Source of the DNA: an uncultured Prevotella sp.
Lineage (GTDB): Bacteria > Bacteroidota > Bacteroidia > Bacteroidales > Bacteroidaceae
DNA: 20,829 bases
Assembly: GCA_900541575.1 (NCBI GenBank)
Contig: UQKO01000047.1
Coordinates: 1 to 20,829 of the forward strand
Reading direction: 5' to 3'
Positions 1 through 7,413 of this stretch are shown here, piece after piece (position 1 is the first letter of the stretch; the number at the start of each line of letters is the position of its first letter). The position numbers and the translations under genes were made by a program. The notes beneath the pieces are model-generated. The model had not been told where the DNA came from. It worked only from the letters and a program-made list of their open reading frames with translations, and made no database searches.

Positions 1-66
1 CTCTACCGGACGGCAGCGGTAGCTCTACCGGACGGCAGCGGTAGCTCTACCGGACGGCAGCGGTAA
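1..66. repeat. 22-bp tandem repeat, three units, each a small hairpin
   Basis: Three head-to-tail 22-bp units run 1-22, 23-44 and 45-66. The first two are identical and the third differs only in its last base. Inside each unit CTACCG is followed eight bases later by its complement CGGTAG. Each unit can therefore fold as a 6-bp stem, and neighbouring units can also pair across the junction. The array starts at the window edge, so more copies may lie upstream. There are no spacers, so it is not a CRISPR array. A second array with the same period but different sequence lies at 13741-13828. Confidence 0.9.
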
Positions 67-162
67 AGCCCAAAACGCCAAAGTCAGAACAAACACATCA
101 AGAAGCGCTCACCGCCAAAAGCTTGGATAAGCAATTTTCATCCCATGCAGCCTTCATTCTTT

Positions 163-240
163 TTAGGTTGAGATTTCCCTTAACCATCTTATCATTTTGG
201 CATACAAGTCAAAGCTCTGTATTCCAATGGGATATTTCAT
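163..240 (-). pseudogene. 5' remnant of an AAA-ATPase-like (PF09820-type) gene
   Basis: On the minus strand an ATG at 240 opens a 25-codon frame beginning MKYPIGIQSFD. This is the characteristic start of the Bacteroidetes AAA-ATPase-like family with a C-terminal PD-(D/E)XK-type nuclease domain, whose members usually run to several hundred residues. After residue 11 the family pattern (normally leading into a YVDKT motif) is lost, and a stop follows at 163-165. A good promoter lies just upstream (260-290), so the remnant seems to keep its regulatory region while the body of the gene has been deleted. The family match is from memory and rests on only 11 residues, so it could be chance, but promoter, spacing and start all agree. 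Confidence 0.5.
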
Positions 241-259
241 GTTGTTGCTCTTTTATGGG

Positions 260-290
260 CGAAAGTAAGAAACACATCGCTATAGGCAAA
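260..290 (-). promoter_or_regulatory. Bacteroidetes-type promoter of the ATPase remnant
   Basis: Read on the minus strand, TTTG (287-290) is followed after 19 bases by TACTTTCG (260-267), one mismatch from the TAnnTTTG -7 element. Transcription would start near 254, about 14 bases before the ATG at 240. The fit supports the idea that the short frame at 163-240 was once the start of a real gene. Confidence 0.5.
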
Positions 291-332
291 GGATTCATCG
301 GGATACTTCGCTCGTTTAGATTTCAACTATTT

Positions 333-400
333 AGGGTGGCTCTATAAATTCTGTAATTTATGACACCCAATTCTGATGATGGAATTTATAGAACCACCCT
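333..400. repeat. 19-bp inverted repeat around a 30-base loop
   Basis: The left arm is 333-351 and the right arm 382-400. They are complementary at 18 of 19 positions. The single mismatch (C opposite A on the plus strand) becomes a G-U wobble if the minus strand is transcribed. The outer sequence AGGGTGG and the AT-rich inner part resemble the termini of small insertion elements. No transposase is present and there is no T-run for an intrinsic terminator. It may be a MITE-like remnant or a hairpin upstream of the degenerate ATPase gene. Confidence 0.7.
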
Positions 401-543
401 TTATAATTTTGCGTATGAAATCATCTTGTGAAGACAGAACTATATAACACCCTGTCATCTGCCTTTCTATCACCTTCTTTCCCCCTCCTATCACGCAAAG
501 TTCCACCATTTCTACACTTTTCCCTATTTTTCTTGCCCAAAAA
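401..543. other. non-coding stretch before the tRNA operon
   Basis: No gene or clear signal is seen here. It is AT-rich sequence between the inverted repeat at 333-400 and the tRNA promoter. The frames that cross it on the minus strand run into the tRNA genes and show no recognisable protein pattern. The stretch 67-162, before the ATPase remnant, is likewise empty. Confidence 0.5.
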
Positions 544-574
544 TTTGGTAACTTAAAAAAAAGTCGTACCTTTG
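544..574 (+). promoter_or_regulatory. promoter of the tRNA-Ser / tRNA-Glu operon
   Basis: TTTG at 544-547 is followed after 19 bases by a perfect TAnnTTTG (TACCTTTG, 567-574). This is the consensus for the Bacteroidetes primary sigma factor. Transcription should start about 580, some 37 bases before the tRNA-Ser gene. The perfect match fits a highly expressed stable-RNA operon. Confidence 0.85.
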
Positions 575-616
575 CACCGCGTTTGAGAGATAACGCTACT
601 GCACAGAGCGGTACAA

Positions 617-704
617 GGAAGTTTGGGTGAGTGGCTGAAACCACCAGTTTGCTAAACTGACGTACGGGTTTACCGTACCGGGGGTTCGAATCCCCCAGCT
701 TCCG
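617..704 (+). tRNA. tRNA-Ser (anticodon GCT)
   Basis: An 88-base class II tRNA decoding AGC/AGU serine codons. The acceptor stem pairs GGAAGTT (617-623) with AGCTTCC (697-703), with one T-G wobble, and the discriminator is G704, as expected for serine. The anticodon loop reads TTGCTAA inside a CAGT/ACTG stem. A long variable arm (CGTACGG.../CCGTACC) identifies the serine class, and the T arm is GGGGGTTCGAATCCCCC. CCA is not encoded. The Glu tRNA follows after seven bases. Confidence 0.95.
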
Positions 705-711
705 CTCTTAT

Positions 712-783
712 GGCGCTTTCATCTAATGGTTAGGATACATGCCTCTCACGCATGGTATACGGGTTCGATTCCCGTAGGCGCTA
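712..783 (+). tRNA. tRNA-Glu (anticodon CTC)
   Basis: A 72-base class I tRNA. The acceptor GGCGCTT (712-718) pairs with AGGCGCT (776-782) using two wobble pairs. The D arm has the typical glutamate pattern TCATCTAATGGTTAGGA. The anticodon stem CATGC/GCATG encloses CTCTCAC, giving anticodon CTC (GAG codon). The T arm is ACGGGTTCGATTCCCGT. CCA is not encoded. It shares promoter and terminator with tRNA-Ser. Confidence 0.95.
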
Positions 784-785
784 CG

Positions 786-832
786 AAATCCTCGCATATT
801 GAAGTGATTGCTTCAGTTTGCGAGGATTTTTG
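786..832 (+). terminator. intrinsic terminator of the tRNA operon
   Basis: An 11-bp perfect stem pairs AAATCCTCGCA (786-796) with TGCGAGGATTT (819-829), followed directly by a T-rich tail (TTTTGTTTT). Inside it TGAAG/CTTCA can form a second short stem. It begins three bases after tRNA-Glu. Confidence 0.9.
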
Positions 833-931
833 TTTTCCTCTTTTCCGTCTGGGTCAGCGGATATGCGCGGCCAATCATTTTAACAAGAAGTTAAAGATTT
901 TTCATCTCTGCTATTTTTCAATGCAATTACT

Positions 932-1060
932 TACCTTTGCATAAGATAGGCTGCATCTCAGCATAATATTCAAGCAAACTTGATATTCTGCATTCAAATT
1001 GCACTATCTTTGCCCTCAGCAATTGAAGCAAACTTCATTGCACTCGATTTGCGTTATCTT
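932..1060 (+). promoter_or_regulatory. repeated promoter module upstream of the C10 protease
   Basis: Two exact TAnnTTTG elements occur at 932-939 and 1005-1012. The second sits in a unit (969-1010: AAGCAAACTT, then TTGCACTATCTT) that recurs in altered form at 1024-1060 (AAGCAAACTT, then TTTGCGTTATCTT). GCATAAGATAG near 940 and CTATCTTTGC near 1004-1013 form an imperfect inverted pair bounding about 77 bp. Similar modules seem familiar from upstream regions in Prevotella genomes, but this is recollection only. The most likely start for the protease mRNA is just after 1012, which leaves a leader of about 205 bases. Confidence 0.55.
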
Positions 1061-1223
1061 ATCTAAAGGGTGATTCTTATTTCTTATGATGAGATTCGCT
1101 TGGTATGCGAAGAAACCAAAGACGCTACTTATTTACAAATCACACGTTCTCAATCGTTGTTTACTATATAATACTAAAATCAGCAAACCCCATTCACCCT
1201 GTCTTTATTTAAACTACCTAATT

Positions 1224-4169
1224 ATGAACAGATATATATGTATTCTAGCTGCATCATTGCTCTCTGCAGCCAATATCTATGCAGAATCTGTAAATGCGGA
1301 AAAAGCCCGTGCTTTGGCACTGAAATACATTGCCTCGCCTGTAAGCGTAACTACCACACCATTACGTGCTCGGGCTGCAAATCATCAAAGAGACAAAGTT
1401 ACCGACCCAGCCCTACACTTATTCAACAACCAGCAGGGTGAAGGCTTCGTAATTGTTGCTGCCGACGACCGTGTAGGCGGCGTGTTGGGATATAGCGAAA
1501 AAGGAACGCTTGACTTCGACAATATGCCCTCGCCGCTCCGTTCCTTGCTAGATGCTTACGCGAGTGCCGTTGAAGCCGTGCGTATTGACAGTACAAGCGT
1601 AACACCCCGCTATGCAAATCCTCCGAAGGCATTCGTTAGACCGCTAGTCAGCGCCAAATGGAGTCAAGAATATCCTTTCAATTATTACGCCCCAAAAAGT
1701 AGCAGCGGCCGTCCCACCTATACGGGGTGTACCATCACTGCCGCAGCACAACTGCTCTCGGCACACCGATGGCCACGTCTCAGACCAAAGGGTGTGCCCA
1801 TAGGCGACGGAGCAATGGCTTACGACTACTACGATTGGGATAATATGCTTGACGACTATAGTCAAGGAGGCTATTCGCAAGCACAGGCACAGGCCGTTGG
1901 CACACTAATGCGCGACCTAGGAAAATTGGCGTTAGCCACGTATGGTGTCAACGGTACTATCTGCGATGAAGGGAAATTATGGAACGCCTTGCAGAATTAC
2001 TACGACTGCAACGTACGACAACTGGAAAAAGACTTACTACCTGGCGGCGAATTTCTTCAAGCTATCTACAACGAGCTTTCTTTGGGTTGTCCTGTATTCA
2101 TGACTGGCGGCGACCACGCTTTTATCTACGATGGTTACGATGAAAACGGATTGGTGCATGTCAATTGGGGATGGGGTGGTCTTGATGACGGCTATTTTGA
2201 TATCAACACAGCCTCAGTCTCTAGCGGCGGCTACGGCAGCGACGGTTGCTATTACGAGAAGCAGTTGGCACTATTCGTGCATCCCAACAACGGCATCATC
2301 GAACCGCTCGCTCCCAAACCGGTGGTTCTCTCTATCAACAACAACGAAGGCTTGCAATTTTCTGTAAGTGAGAACTTGACAACTTCGTCGAAAATTCCCG
2401 CTCAACTCAAAGGCGTAGGGGCTCGCAATTTGGCACAAGATGAAAACGGATCATACACCGGACAAGTAGGGATTGGCCTTTTCTCACAAGACGGCACATG
2501 CTTGCATGTATTTGCCGTGACGGATGTACTAACCTGGTCCACTTATTATACTTCTTATAATTACGATTACGATTGGTGGGCCGCTGACCTCAGCGAAATC
2601 GATGGGCCTGCCGACGGAACCTACTTCCTACGCCCCTTGGGGCGCCGTCTGCTTGATGCCCAAAAAGGAGAGTGGGGAAACTGGACGTACATGATAAATG
2701 GCAATAGTGTGCCCATGATCGTGTCCGATGGAAAAGTGACATTAGTGCAAGCCGACGGCAAGCCCCATCTTTCTGTTGTTGGCATGCCAGAAGTCGTGGC
2801 GCCTGCCTATGAATATAGCAGTCAACTCGCAGGAATCCAGCTAAACATTTCAAACCTTAGCCGCTATCAGGCACGAGGCGAACTACTCGTGGAACTGATT
2901 GGAACAGGCAATCTAGAAGGCGAAAAATACACGCTGCCTAATGCCTATCTCTCCCACATGGTGGCGCAGCGCATGGACACAACGCAATGGATCTTGAAAT
3001 TCATGACATCTTATTCAGGCTCCAACGGCAGTCAAGCGCTCAAAGCAGGGAAATACCGTTTATCTTTGAAGTTTAACCACAACATCGAAACGAAGAATCC
3101 CGGAGTCTACGAAATACCTATTCCAGAGGATTTTCTACTAGAAGTGCTTCCTAGCAATTACGAAGGACGCGTGACGGTAACTTCCGTGAAACTGCTCGAC
3201 GAGAAGGGCGCTACCACCACCAGTAACCACTTCAACTTGTCACAGTCGCCCACCATCACTTTGGCACTCTCTGGATTTTCGTCAAACATCATGCAAAACC
3301 AGTATAGCACTCAAATACGCTATCGTTTGGTAAACGTGGCAACAGGTGCAACAGTCTATACAAGCAATAGCTACAGAGTGGCGTTTCCGCGCAATAGCGA
3401 AACCAACCTCGCAGCCTCAACAAGCCACACCGTCGACCTCACAGCATTAGCGGAAGGCACTTATGAAGTGCATGTCGACGTGGAGCGCGACGGTGCTTGG
3501 CTCGACCGCTGGAACGCCAACACTTTCCGTCGCAAACTGACGCTTTATAAGGCGCCAGCACCCACCTATTTACAGATTACTCCGATTCCAGCTGGACAAC
3601 TTGCCGATGTAGCGAGCATTGCCGCATTCAGTGCTCCCTTTGACGCAGTGGTACCCAATGGTGCAACAGCGTGGTATACAACGCAAGCCGATGACAATCA
3701 CATACAACTAACAGCCTTACCCTCTGGTACAGCCATACCTGCAGGCCATGGCGTGTTGTTAACGTCTGCCGTCGCCATAGACCATTTTCTCTTGCAACAA
3801 GCTCCTTCGTCTATGCCTGTGGCCGACCTCACGGGCAATCTTCTGAGAGCTTCTACTGATGCAGACCATACAATCACATCATCCGACAATGCTTACGTAC
3901 TTGCCAACGAGCAAGGGCAGACAGTATTTCTCCAAGCTTCTGTCGGTAGTAAACTACCACGATATGCAGCCTATTTGCAGCACGTTGCCTCCGCTACGTC
4001 TTTAGAATTGAACATGTCCGACAAGACAACAACCATCAACACGGCAAAAACATCCATCCCATCACAACGCACAGATACCTACGGATTAGACGGTCGACGT
4101 GTTTCTCCGAACTCTGCCAGCGGTATCTACATTATAAACGGGAACAAGCGTATCATTTCTGGCAAATAA
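1224..4169 (+). CDS. secreted C10-family (streptopain-like) cysteine protease, 981 aa
   Basis: Predicted exported cysteine protease of MEROPS family C10 (streptopain, periodontain, interpain A). The ATG at 1224 gives a clear signal peptide (MNRYICILAASLLSAANIYA); the frame is open further upstream to 1086 but that extension hides the signal. A Spi-type propeptide follows at about residues 22-120 (FVIVAADDRVGGVLGYSE). The catalytic region has Cys169 in YTGCTITAAAQLL, His298 in GGDHAFIYDGYD, and Asn314-Trp315 in HVNWGWGG, so the enzyme looks intact. About 600 further residues form repeated beta-rich modules. The last 30 residues (GLDGRRV...GIYIINGNKRI) match the short C-terminal tail common on exported Prevotella proteins, suggesting surface delivery. 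It is much larger than streptopain (398 aa). The likely role is extracellular degradation of host or dietary protein. It is monocistronic, with a terminator at 4203. Confidence 0.88.
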   Translation: MNRYICILAASLLSAANIYAESVNAEKARALALKYIASPVSVTTTPLRARAANHQRDKVTDPALHLFNNQQGEGFVIVAADDRVGGVLGYSEKGTLDFDNMPSPLRSLLDAYASAVEAVRIDSTSVTPRYANPPKAFVRPLVSAKWSQEYPFNYYAPKSSSGRPTYTGCTITAAAQLLSAHRWPRLRPKGVPIGDGAMAYDYYDWDNMLDDYSQGGYSQAQAQAVGTLMRDLGKLALATYGVNGTICDEGKLWNALQNYYDCNVRQLEKDLLPGGEFLQAIYNELSLGCPVFMTGGDHAFIYDGYDENGLVHVNWGWGGLDDGYFDINTASVSSGGYGSDGCYYEKQLALFVHPNNGIIEPLAPKPVVLSINNNEGLQFSVSENLTTSSKIPAQLKGVGARNLAQDENGSYTGQVGIGLFSQDGTCLHVFAVTDVLTWSTYYTSYNYDYDWWAADLSEIDGPADGTYFLRPLGRRLLDAQKGEWGNWTYMINGNSVPMIVSDGKVTLVQADGKPHLSVVGMPEVVAPAYEYSSQLAGIQLNISNLSRYQARGELLVELIGTGNLEGEKYTLPNAYLSHMVAQRMDTTQWILKFMTSYSGSNGSQALKAGKYRLSLKFNHNIETKNPGVYEIPIPEDFLLEVLPSNYEGRVTVTSVKLLDEKGATTTSNHFNLSQSPTITLALSGFSSNIMQNQYSTQIRYRLVNVATGATVYTSNSYRVAFPRNSETNLAASTSHTVDLTALAEGTYEVHVDVERDGAWLDRWNANTFRRKLTLYKAPAPTYLQITPIPAGQLADVASIAAFSAPFDAVVPNGATAWYTTQADDNHIQLTALPSGTAIPAGHGVLLTSAVAIDHFLLQQAPSSMPVADLTGNLLRASTDADHTITSSDNAYVLANEQGQTVFLQASVGSKLPRYAAYLQHVASATSLELNMSDKTTTINTAKTSIPSQRTDTYGLDGRRVSPNSASGIYIINGNKRIISGK

Positions 4170-4202
4170 GAGATGTAAGAGAGACAAATAATAATACTTG
4201 AA

Positions 4203-4246
4203 AGAGGGTGTCCTAGAAATTTTATCTAAGACACCCTCTCCTTTTT
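4203..4246 (+). terminator. intrinsic terminator after the C10 protease
   Basis: A 14-bp stem pairs AGAGGGTGTCCTAG (4203-4216) with CTAAGACACCCTCT (4226-4239) around a nine-base loop, with one C-A mismatch, followed by CCTTTTTT. It lies 34 bases after the stop codon. The outer AGGGTG resembles the arms of the inverted repeat at 333-400. Confidence 0.85.
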
Positions 4247-4353
4247 TGCCATAAGTTTTACTCTCATCAACTGGATAGGCCGCAATACCATCCGCCAATG
4301 TCGTATCATCTCTATTTCTTTGTCATGCGACAAAATAGACGTTGGGAAAATTG

Positions 4354-5271
4354 CTACACATGAATCACTAGTCCCTCCGTGGCTAATATCGTGTTGGGAA
4401 ATACCGATTGGGCTTCGCGAAGCAACACCGTCTCGTCGTCATAGCGAGAAGAATAATGCCCTATCACAAGGCGATCCACAGCGGCTGCTTTCGCTATTTT
4501 CCCAGCTTGCAAAGCCGTGGAATGCAATGTTTCCACAGCGCGTGCTTTGTAATCCTCGCCAAAGGTTGCTTCGTGATAAAGCACATCCACACCACGCAGC
4601 AAAGGGATATTTTGCGGCTGATAACAAGTATCCGAACAATAGGCATACGAACGAGCTCTATCGCCAGGCGTCACAAGCTCTGAGTTTGCCACCACACGTC
4701 CGTCTTCTCTAGTCCAATCTGCCCCTTCTTTAATAGAGCGGATGGCGTAGTAGGGAATTTCTAAGTAGTCAATCATGTCGCGTCTGATGTGAGGAAGTGG
4801 CGCTTTCTCCCGGAAAAGGAATCCACAGGATGGCACACGATGGCGCAATGGAATGGTATAGACCTCCACCGAGCGATCCTCGAAAATGAGGTGTGAAGCC
4901 GCATCAGTGGGCAAAGCATGAAACACCACTTCAAAACCAATGCCATTGCAAAAGAAACTAAGTTGAGCCCGTAGTAGCGGCTCCAATTCTGCATGAGCAT
5001 ATAAGTGCATGGGCAGTGTGCGCCCCGCTAGCGACAGTGTGGAAAGTAGTCCGATAAGACCAAAGATATGGTCGCCATGAAGATGAGATATAAAGATATG
5101 TGACAGACGCGTGAACTTCTGCCGCGAACGCCGAAACTGTACCTGTGCCCCTTCACCGCAATCAATCATATAGAGTTTTTCGCGTAGATTAATCAACTGC
5201 GACGAAGGCCAATGTCGCAAGGTGGGCAAGGCGCTACCACATCCCAATATGTGTACATCAAACTTTTCCAT
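4354..5271 (-). CDS. rnz: ribonuclease Z (tRNA 3' endonuclease), 305 aa
   Basis: Metallo-beta-lactamase-fold endonuclease that trims the 3' trailer of tRNA precursors. It is relevant here because neither tRNA in the window encodes CCA. Zinc ligands are visible: His63, His65, Asp67 and His68 in SHLHGDHIFG, His144 in PLRHRVPS, Asp214 in YCSDTCY and His272 in IGHYSSRY. The N-terminus (HILGCGSALPT...SSQLINLREKLYMIDCGEG) is the standard RNase Z opening, and 305 residues is normal for the family. The start at 5271 (MEKFDVHILG) is preferred over an in-frame ATG five codons upstream, because the upstream one overlaps the predicted -7 element. The gene is divergent from mazG. Confidence 0.95.
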   Translation of the reverse strand: MEKFDVHILGCGSALPTLRHWPSSQLINLREKLYMIDCGEGAQVQFRRSRQKFTRLSHIFISHLHGDHIFGLIGLLSTLSLAGRTLPMHLYAHAELEPLLRAQLSFFCNGIGFEVVFHALPTDAASHLIFEDRSVEVYTIPLRHRVPSCGFLFREKAPLPHIRRDMIDYLEIPYYAIRSIKEGADWTREDGRVVANSELVTPGDRARSYAYCSDTCYQPQNIPLLRGVDVLYHEATFGEDYKARAVETLHSTALQAGKIAKAAAVDRLVIGHYSSRYDDETVLLREAQSVFPNTILATEGLVIHV

Positions 5272-5275
5272 ATGA

Positions 5276-5283
5276 CAAAAGTA
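5276..5283 (-). promoter_or_regulatory. -7 element of rnz, almost touching its start codon
   Basis: On the minus strand this reads TACTTTTG, an exact TAnnTTTG. Only four bases separate it from the ATG at 5271, so transcription would start at or beside the start codon, giving a leaderless or nearly leaderless mRNA. No TTTG -33 element is seen at the usual distance. Confidence 0.55.
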
Positions 5284-5304
5284 CATATTTCAATAGAAAA
5301 AGTG

Positions 5305-5312
5305 TAATTTTG
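5305..5312 (+). promoter_or_regulatory. -7 element for the mazG-men run
   Basis: TAATTTTG, an exact TAnnTTTG, lies 87 bases before the mazG ATG at 5400 and back-to-back with the rnz -7 element, 21 bases away. No clear TTTG -33 is seen. This is the only consensus -7 element noticed before the mazG-menF pair. Confidence 0.5.
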
Positions 5313-5399
5313 CCCAATAAAATCACAAATAATTACGCTGTATTCCTCGCTTCTGCTTACGCTCTGCCAGGAACACATCCCTTAGCAACCCCAATAGTT

Positions 5400-6224
5400 A
5401 TGGCTACCAACATACAAGGAAACCACTCTCGCGAAGATAAGTTACAAGCTTTTGGCCGTCTGCTCGACGTGCTCGACGAACTCCGCGTTAAGTGTCCGTG
5501 GGATCGCAAGCAGACTAACGAGAGCCTGCGTCCCAACACGATTGAAGAAACTTACGAACTCTGCGATGCCTTGATGAAGGGCGACAAAAAAGATATCTGC
5601 AAGGAACTGGGCGATGTTTTGCTCCACGTCTGCTTCTATGCCAAGATTGGTTCGGAAACACAAGATTTCGATATTGCCGACGTGTGCAATCAACTCTGCG
5701 AGAAACTCATATTCCGCCACCCTCACGTATTTCCACCAAAGAATCATGAAGGCGAATCACATGTAGAAAATGCACAGCAGGTTAGCGAGCAATGGGAACT
5801 GCTCAAACAGAAAGAGAAAGATGGCAACAAGACAGTGCTCGCTGGCGTGCCCGCAGCCCTACCCTCACTCATCAAAGCCTACCGCATTCAAGACAAGGCA
5901 CGCAATGTGGGCTTCGACTGGGAAGAGCGCTCTCAGGTGTGGGACAAAGTGAAAGAAGAAATATCGGAATTTGAAGCCGAAGTGGAGCATATGGACAAAG
6001 CCAAGGCTGAAGCCGAGTTTGGCGATGTCATGTTCAGTCTCATCAATGCAGCACGCCTTTATAAGATTAATCCAGACAACGCACTCGAGCACACCAATCA
6101 GAAATTTATCCGCCGTTTCAACTATCTTGAGCAGCACACGCTAAAGCAAGGCCGGCAACTCACAGATATGTCGCTAGAAGAGATGGATCAGATATGGAAC
6201 GAAGCCAAAAAACTGGAGGAATGA
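5400..6224 (+). CDS. mazG: nucleoside triphosphate pyrophosphohydrolase MazG, 274 aa
   Basis: House-cleaning enzyme that hydrolyses (d)NTPs to NMP and pyrophosphate. The two MazG domains of the full-length E. coli-type protein are present. The N-terminal one has CPWDRKQTNESLRPNTIEE with metal ligands Glu49, Glu50 and Glu53 and Glu69/Asp72 in KELGDVLLH. The C-terminal one has EEISEFEAE (from residue 176) with Glu196/Asp199 in AEFGDVMFS. The ATG at 5400 is chosen because the family begins just before the REDKLQAFGRLL segment; the frame is open back to 5310, but only with residues lacking family similarity. Its stop overlaps the menF start as ATGA, so the two are probably co-transcribed and translationally coupled. 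Confidence 0.95.
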   Translation: MATNIQGNHSREDKLQAFGRLLDVLDELRVKCPWDRKQTNESLRPNTIEETYELCDALMKGDKKDICKELGDVLLHVCFYAKIGSETQDFDIADVCNQLCEKLIFRHPHVFPPKNHEGESHVENAQQVSEQWELLKQKEKDGNKTVLAGVPAALPSLIKAYRIQDKARNVGFDWEERSQVWDKVKEEISEFEAEVEHMDKAKAEAEFGDVMFSLINAARLYKINPDNALEHTNQKFIRRFNYLEQHTLKQGRQLTDMSLEEMDQIWNEAKKLEE

Positions 6225-7261
6225 GCATTGCCAGTGACTTCACTGCCACAGCCTTCGTACTCTTCCGTTTACCCCACTCCCAGCATTTCACTAAGCTCAC
6301 ACAATACCACACACCACGCGCATTCTCTTCACTCAGCGAAGTACCACTTACGGGGGGATACATCATCCACCCTTTCTGCGTTGAATCAGACTTTCCCATC
6401 GTATGGATTGAGCCCGACATCGTGAGCCAAGAAGAAGTGCCCATCCCCCATTCCTTGCACAAATATTCCCAGGGAAACGACGATGAACGAGAAGTGCGTC
6501 AGCAGTATGCTCATTCGTTTCGAGCCCTTCATACCATGCTCTGCAATGGAGCCCTACAAAAGGTGGTACTAGCTCGTCCACTCCACATCACAGATATTCG
6601 GATTGATGATGTGCAACACCTATTCTTCCGTGCCTGCCTCAATCGTCCAGGAAGCTACATTGCCCTTTGGCACACACCACAGACGGGTACATGGCTTGTG
6701 GCCACACCAGAGCCATTGCTCGAATATGTTCACCACCGTTGGCACACCGTAGCCCTAGCTGGCACACTTCCCTACTCTGAAAGTACCCCAGCGCTTTGGA
6801 ACGACAAAAATCGAGAAGAACAGGCCATCGTGGCACGCTTTGTCCATCAAAAGCTCTCTACCATTGCCTCCGAAGTGACTCACTCTGAAGTATACACCTT
6901 GCCCTCGGGCAATATTCAGCATCTCTGCACGGATTTTTCATTTCCTCTCTCATCGGCTCAGCAAGCACTTAGCATCATGCAATGCCTACATCCTACTCCT
7001 GCCGTATGCGGACTTCCACGTGAAGAAGCCCTGCAAGCAATCCTTCGCCACGAGCCTTCACCGCGTCAATATTATGCGGGCTTCAGCGGTCCATTTCTCT
7101 TGCAAGGTGCAACGCATCTCTACGTTTCCCTTCGCTGTATGCATCTCTTCTCCACCTCTGCCACGCTCTATGCAGGCGGTGGCCTCATGCCCGAAAGCCA
7201 AGAGCAAGACGAATGGGACGAAACCGTACGTAAGATGCTTACAATGAAACAGTTGTTTTGA
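6221..7261 (+). CDS. menF: isochorismate synthase (menaquinone type), 346 aa
   Basis: Converts chorismate to isochorismate, the first committed step of menaquinone synthesis. Family signatures of the chorismate-binding domain are KVVLAR (Lys114), ATPEPLLEY (161-169), LAGT (179-182), SGNIQHL, HPTPAVCGLP (257-266), YYAGFSGPF and YAGGGLMPESQEQDEWDET. At 346 residues it is a short form lacking most of the N-terminal region of the E. coli enzyme, which is usual in Bacteroidetes. The ATG at 6221 overlaps the mazG stop and is preceded by GGAGG, one of the few good Shine-Dalgarno sites in the window; an ATG nine codons upstream lies inside mazG and is less likely. The following menD and menB support menaquinone rather than siderophore use. 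Confidence 0.93.
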   Translation: MSIASDFTATAFVLFRLPHSQHFTKLTQYHTPRAFSSLSEVPLTGGYIIHPFCVESDFPIVWIEPDIVSQEEVPIPHSLHKYSQGNDDEREVRQQYAHSFRALHTMLCNGALQKVVLARPLHITDIRIDDVQHLFFRACLNRPGSYIALWHTPQTGTWLVATPEPLLEYVHHRWHTVALAGTLPYSESTPALWNDKNREEQAIVARFVHQKLSTIASEVTHSEVYTLPSGNIQHLCTDFSFPLSSAQQALSIMQCLHPTPAVCGLPREEALQAILRHEPSPRQYYAGFSGPFLLQGATHLYVSLRCMHLFSTSATLYAGGGLMPESQEQDEWDETVRKMLTMKQLF

Positions 7262-7413
7262 GGCTACATAGGAAGAAAATCTACAGTCTTGCCTTAACAC
7301 CCCCGTTCTTAGAAGGAGGGCAGTTCTATTCATTCTGACGATTCCCCTCGGAAGCGCCTCACTAGAAAAGTCATAGGCATCATCCACCCTCAGAAGTTCA
7401 CCCACTTTTTCCC

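Noticed and set aside
1..66. CRISPR array
   Set aside because: The repeats are head-to-tail with no unique spacers and no cas genes are present; the same applies to 13741-13828.
123..347. A 74-codon plus-strand frame
   Set aside because: It is antisense to the better supported ATPase remnant and its promoter and shows no recognisable protein pattern.
342..644. A 100-codon minus-strand frame
   Set aside because: It overlaps the tRNA promoter and the tRNA-Ser gene on the opposite strand and has no protein-like composition.
1086..1223. N-terminal extension of the C10 protease
   Set aside because: It would bury the signal peptide 46 residues inside the protein; the ATG at 1224 gives a normal exported N-terminus.
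4320..4712. A 130-codon plus-strand frame opposite rnz
   Set aside because: It lies antisense to a complete, well-conserved RNase Z.
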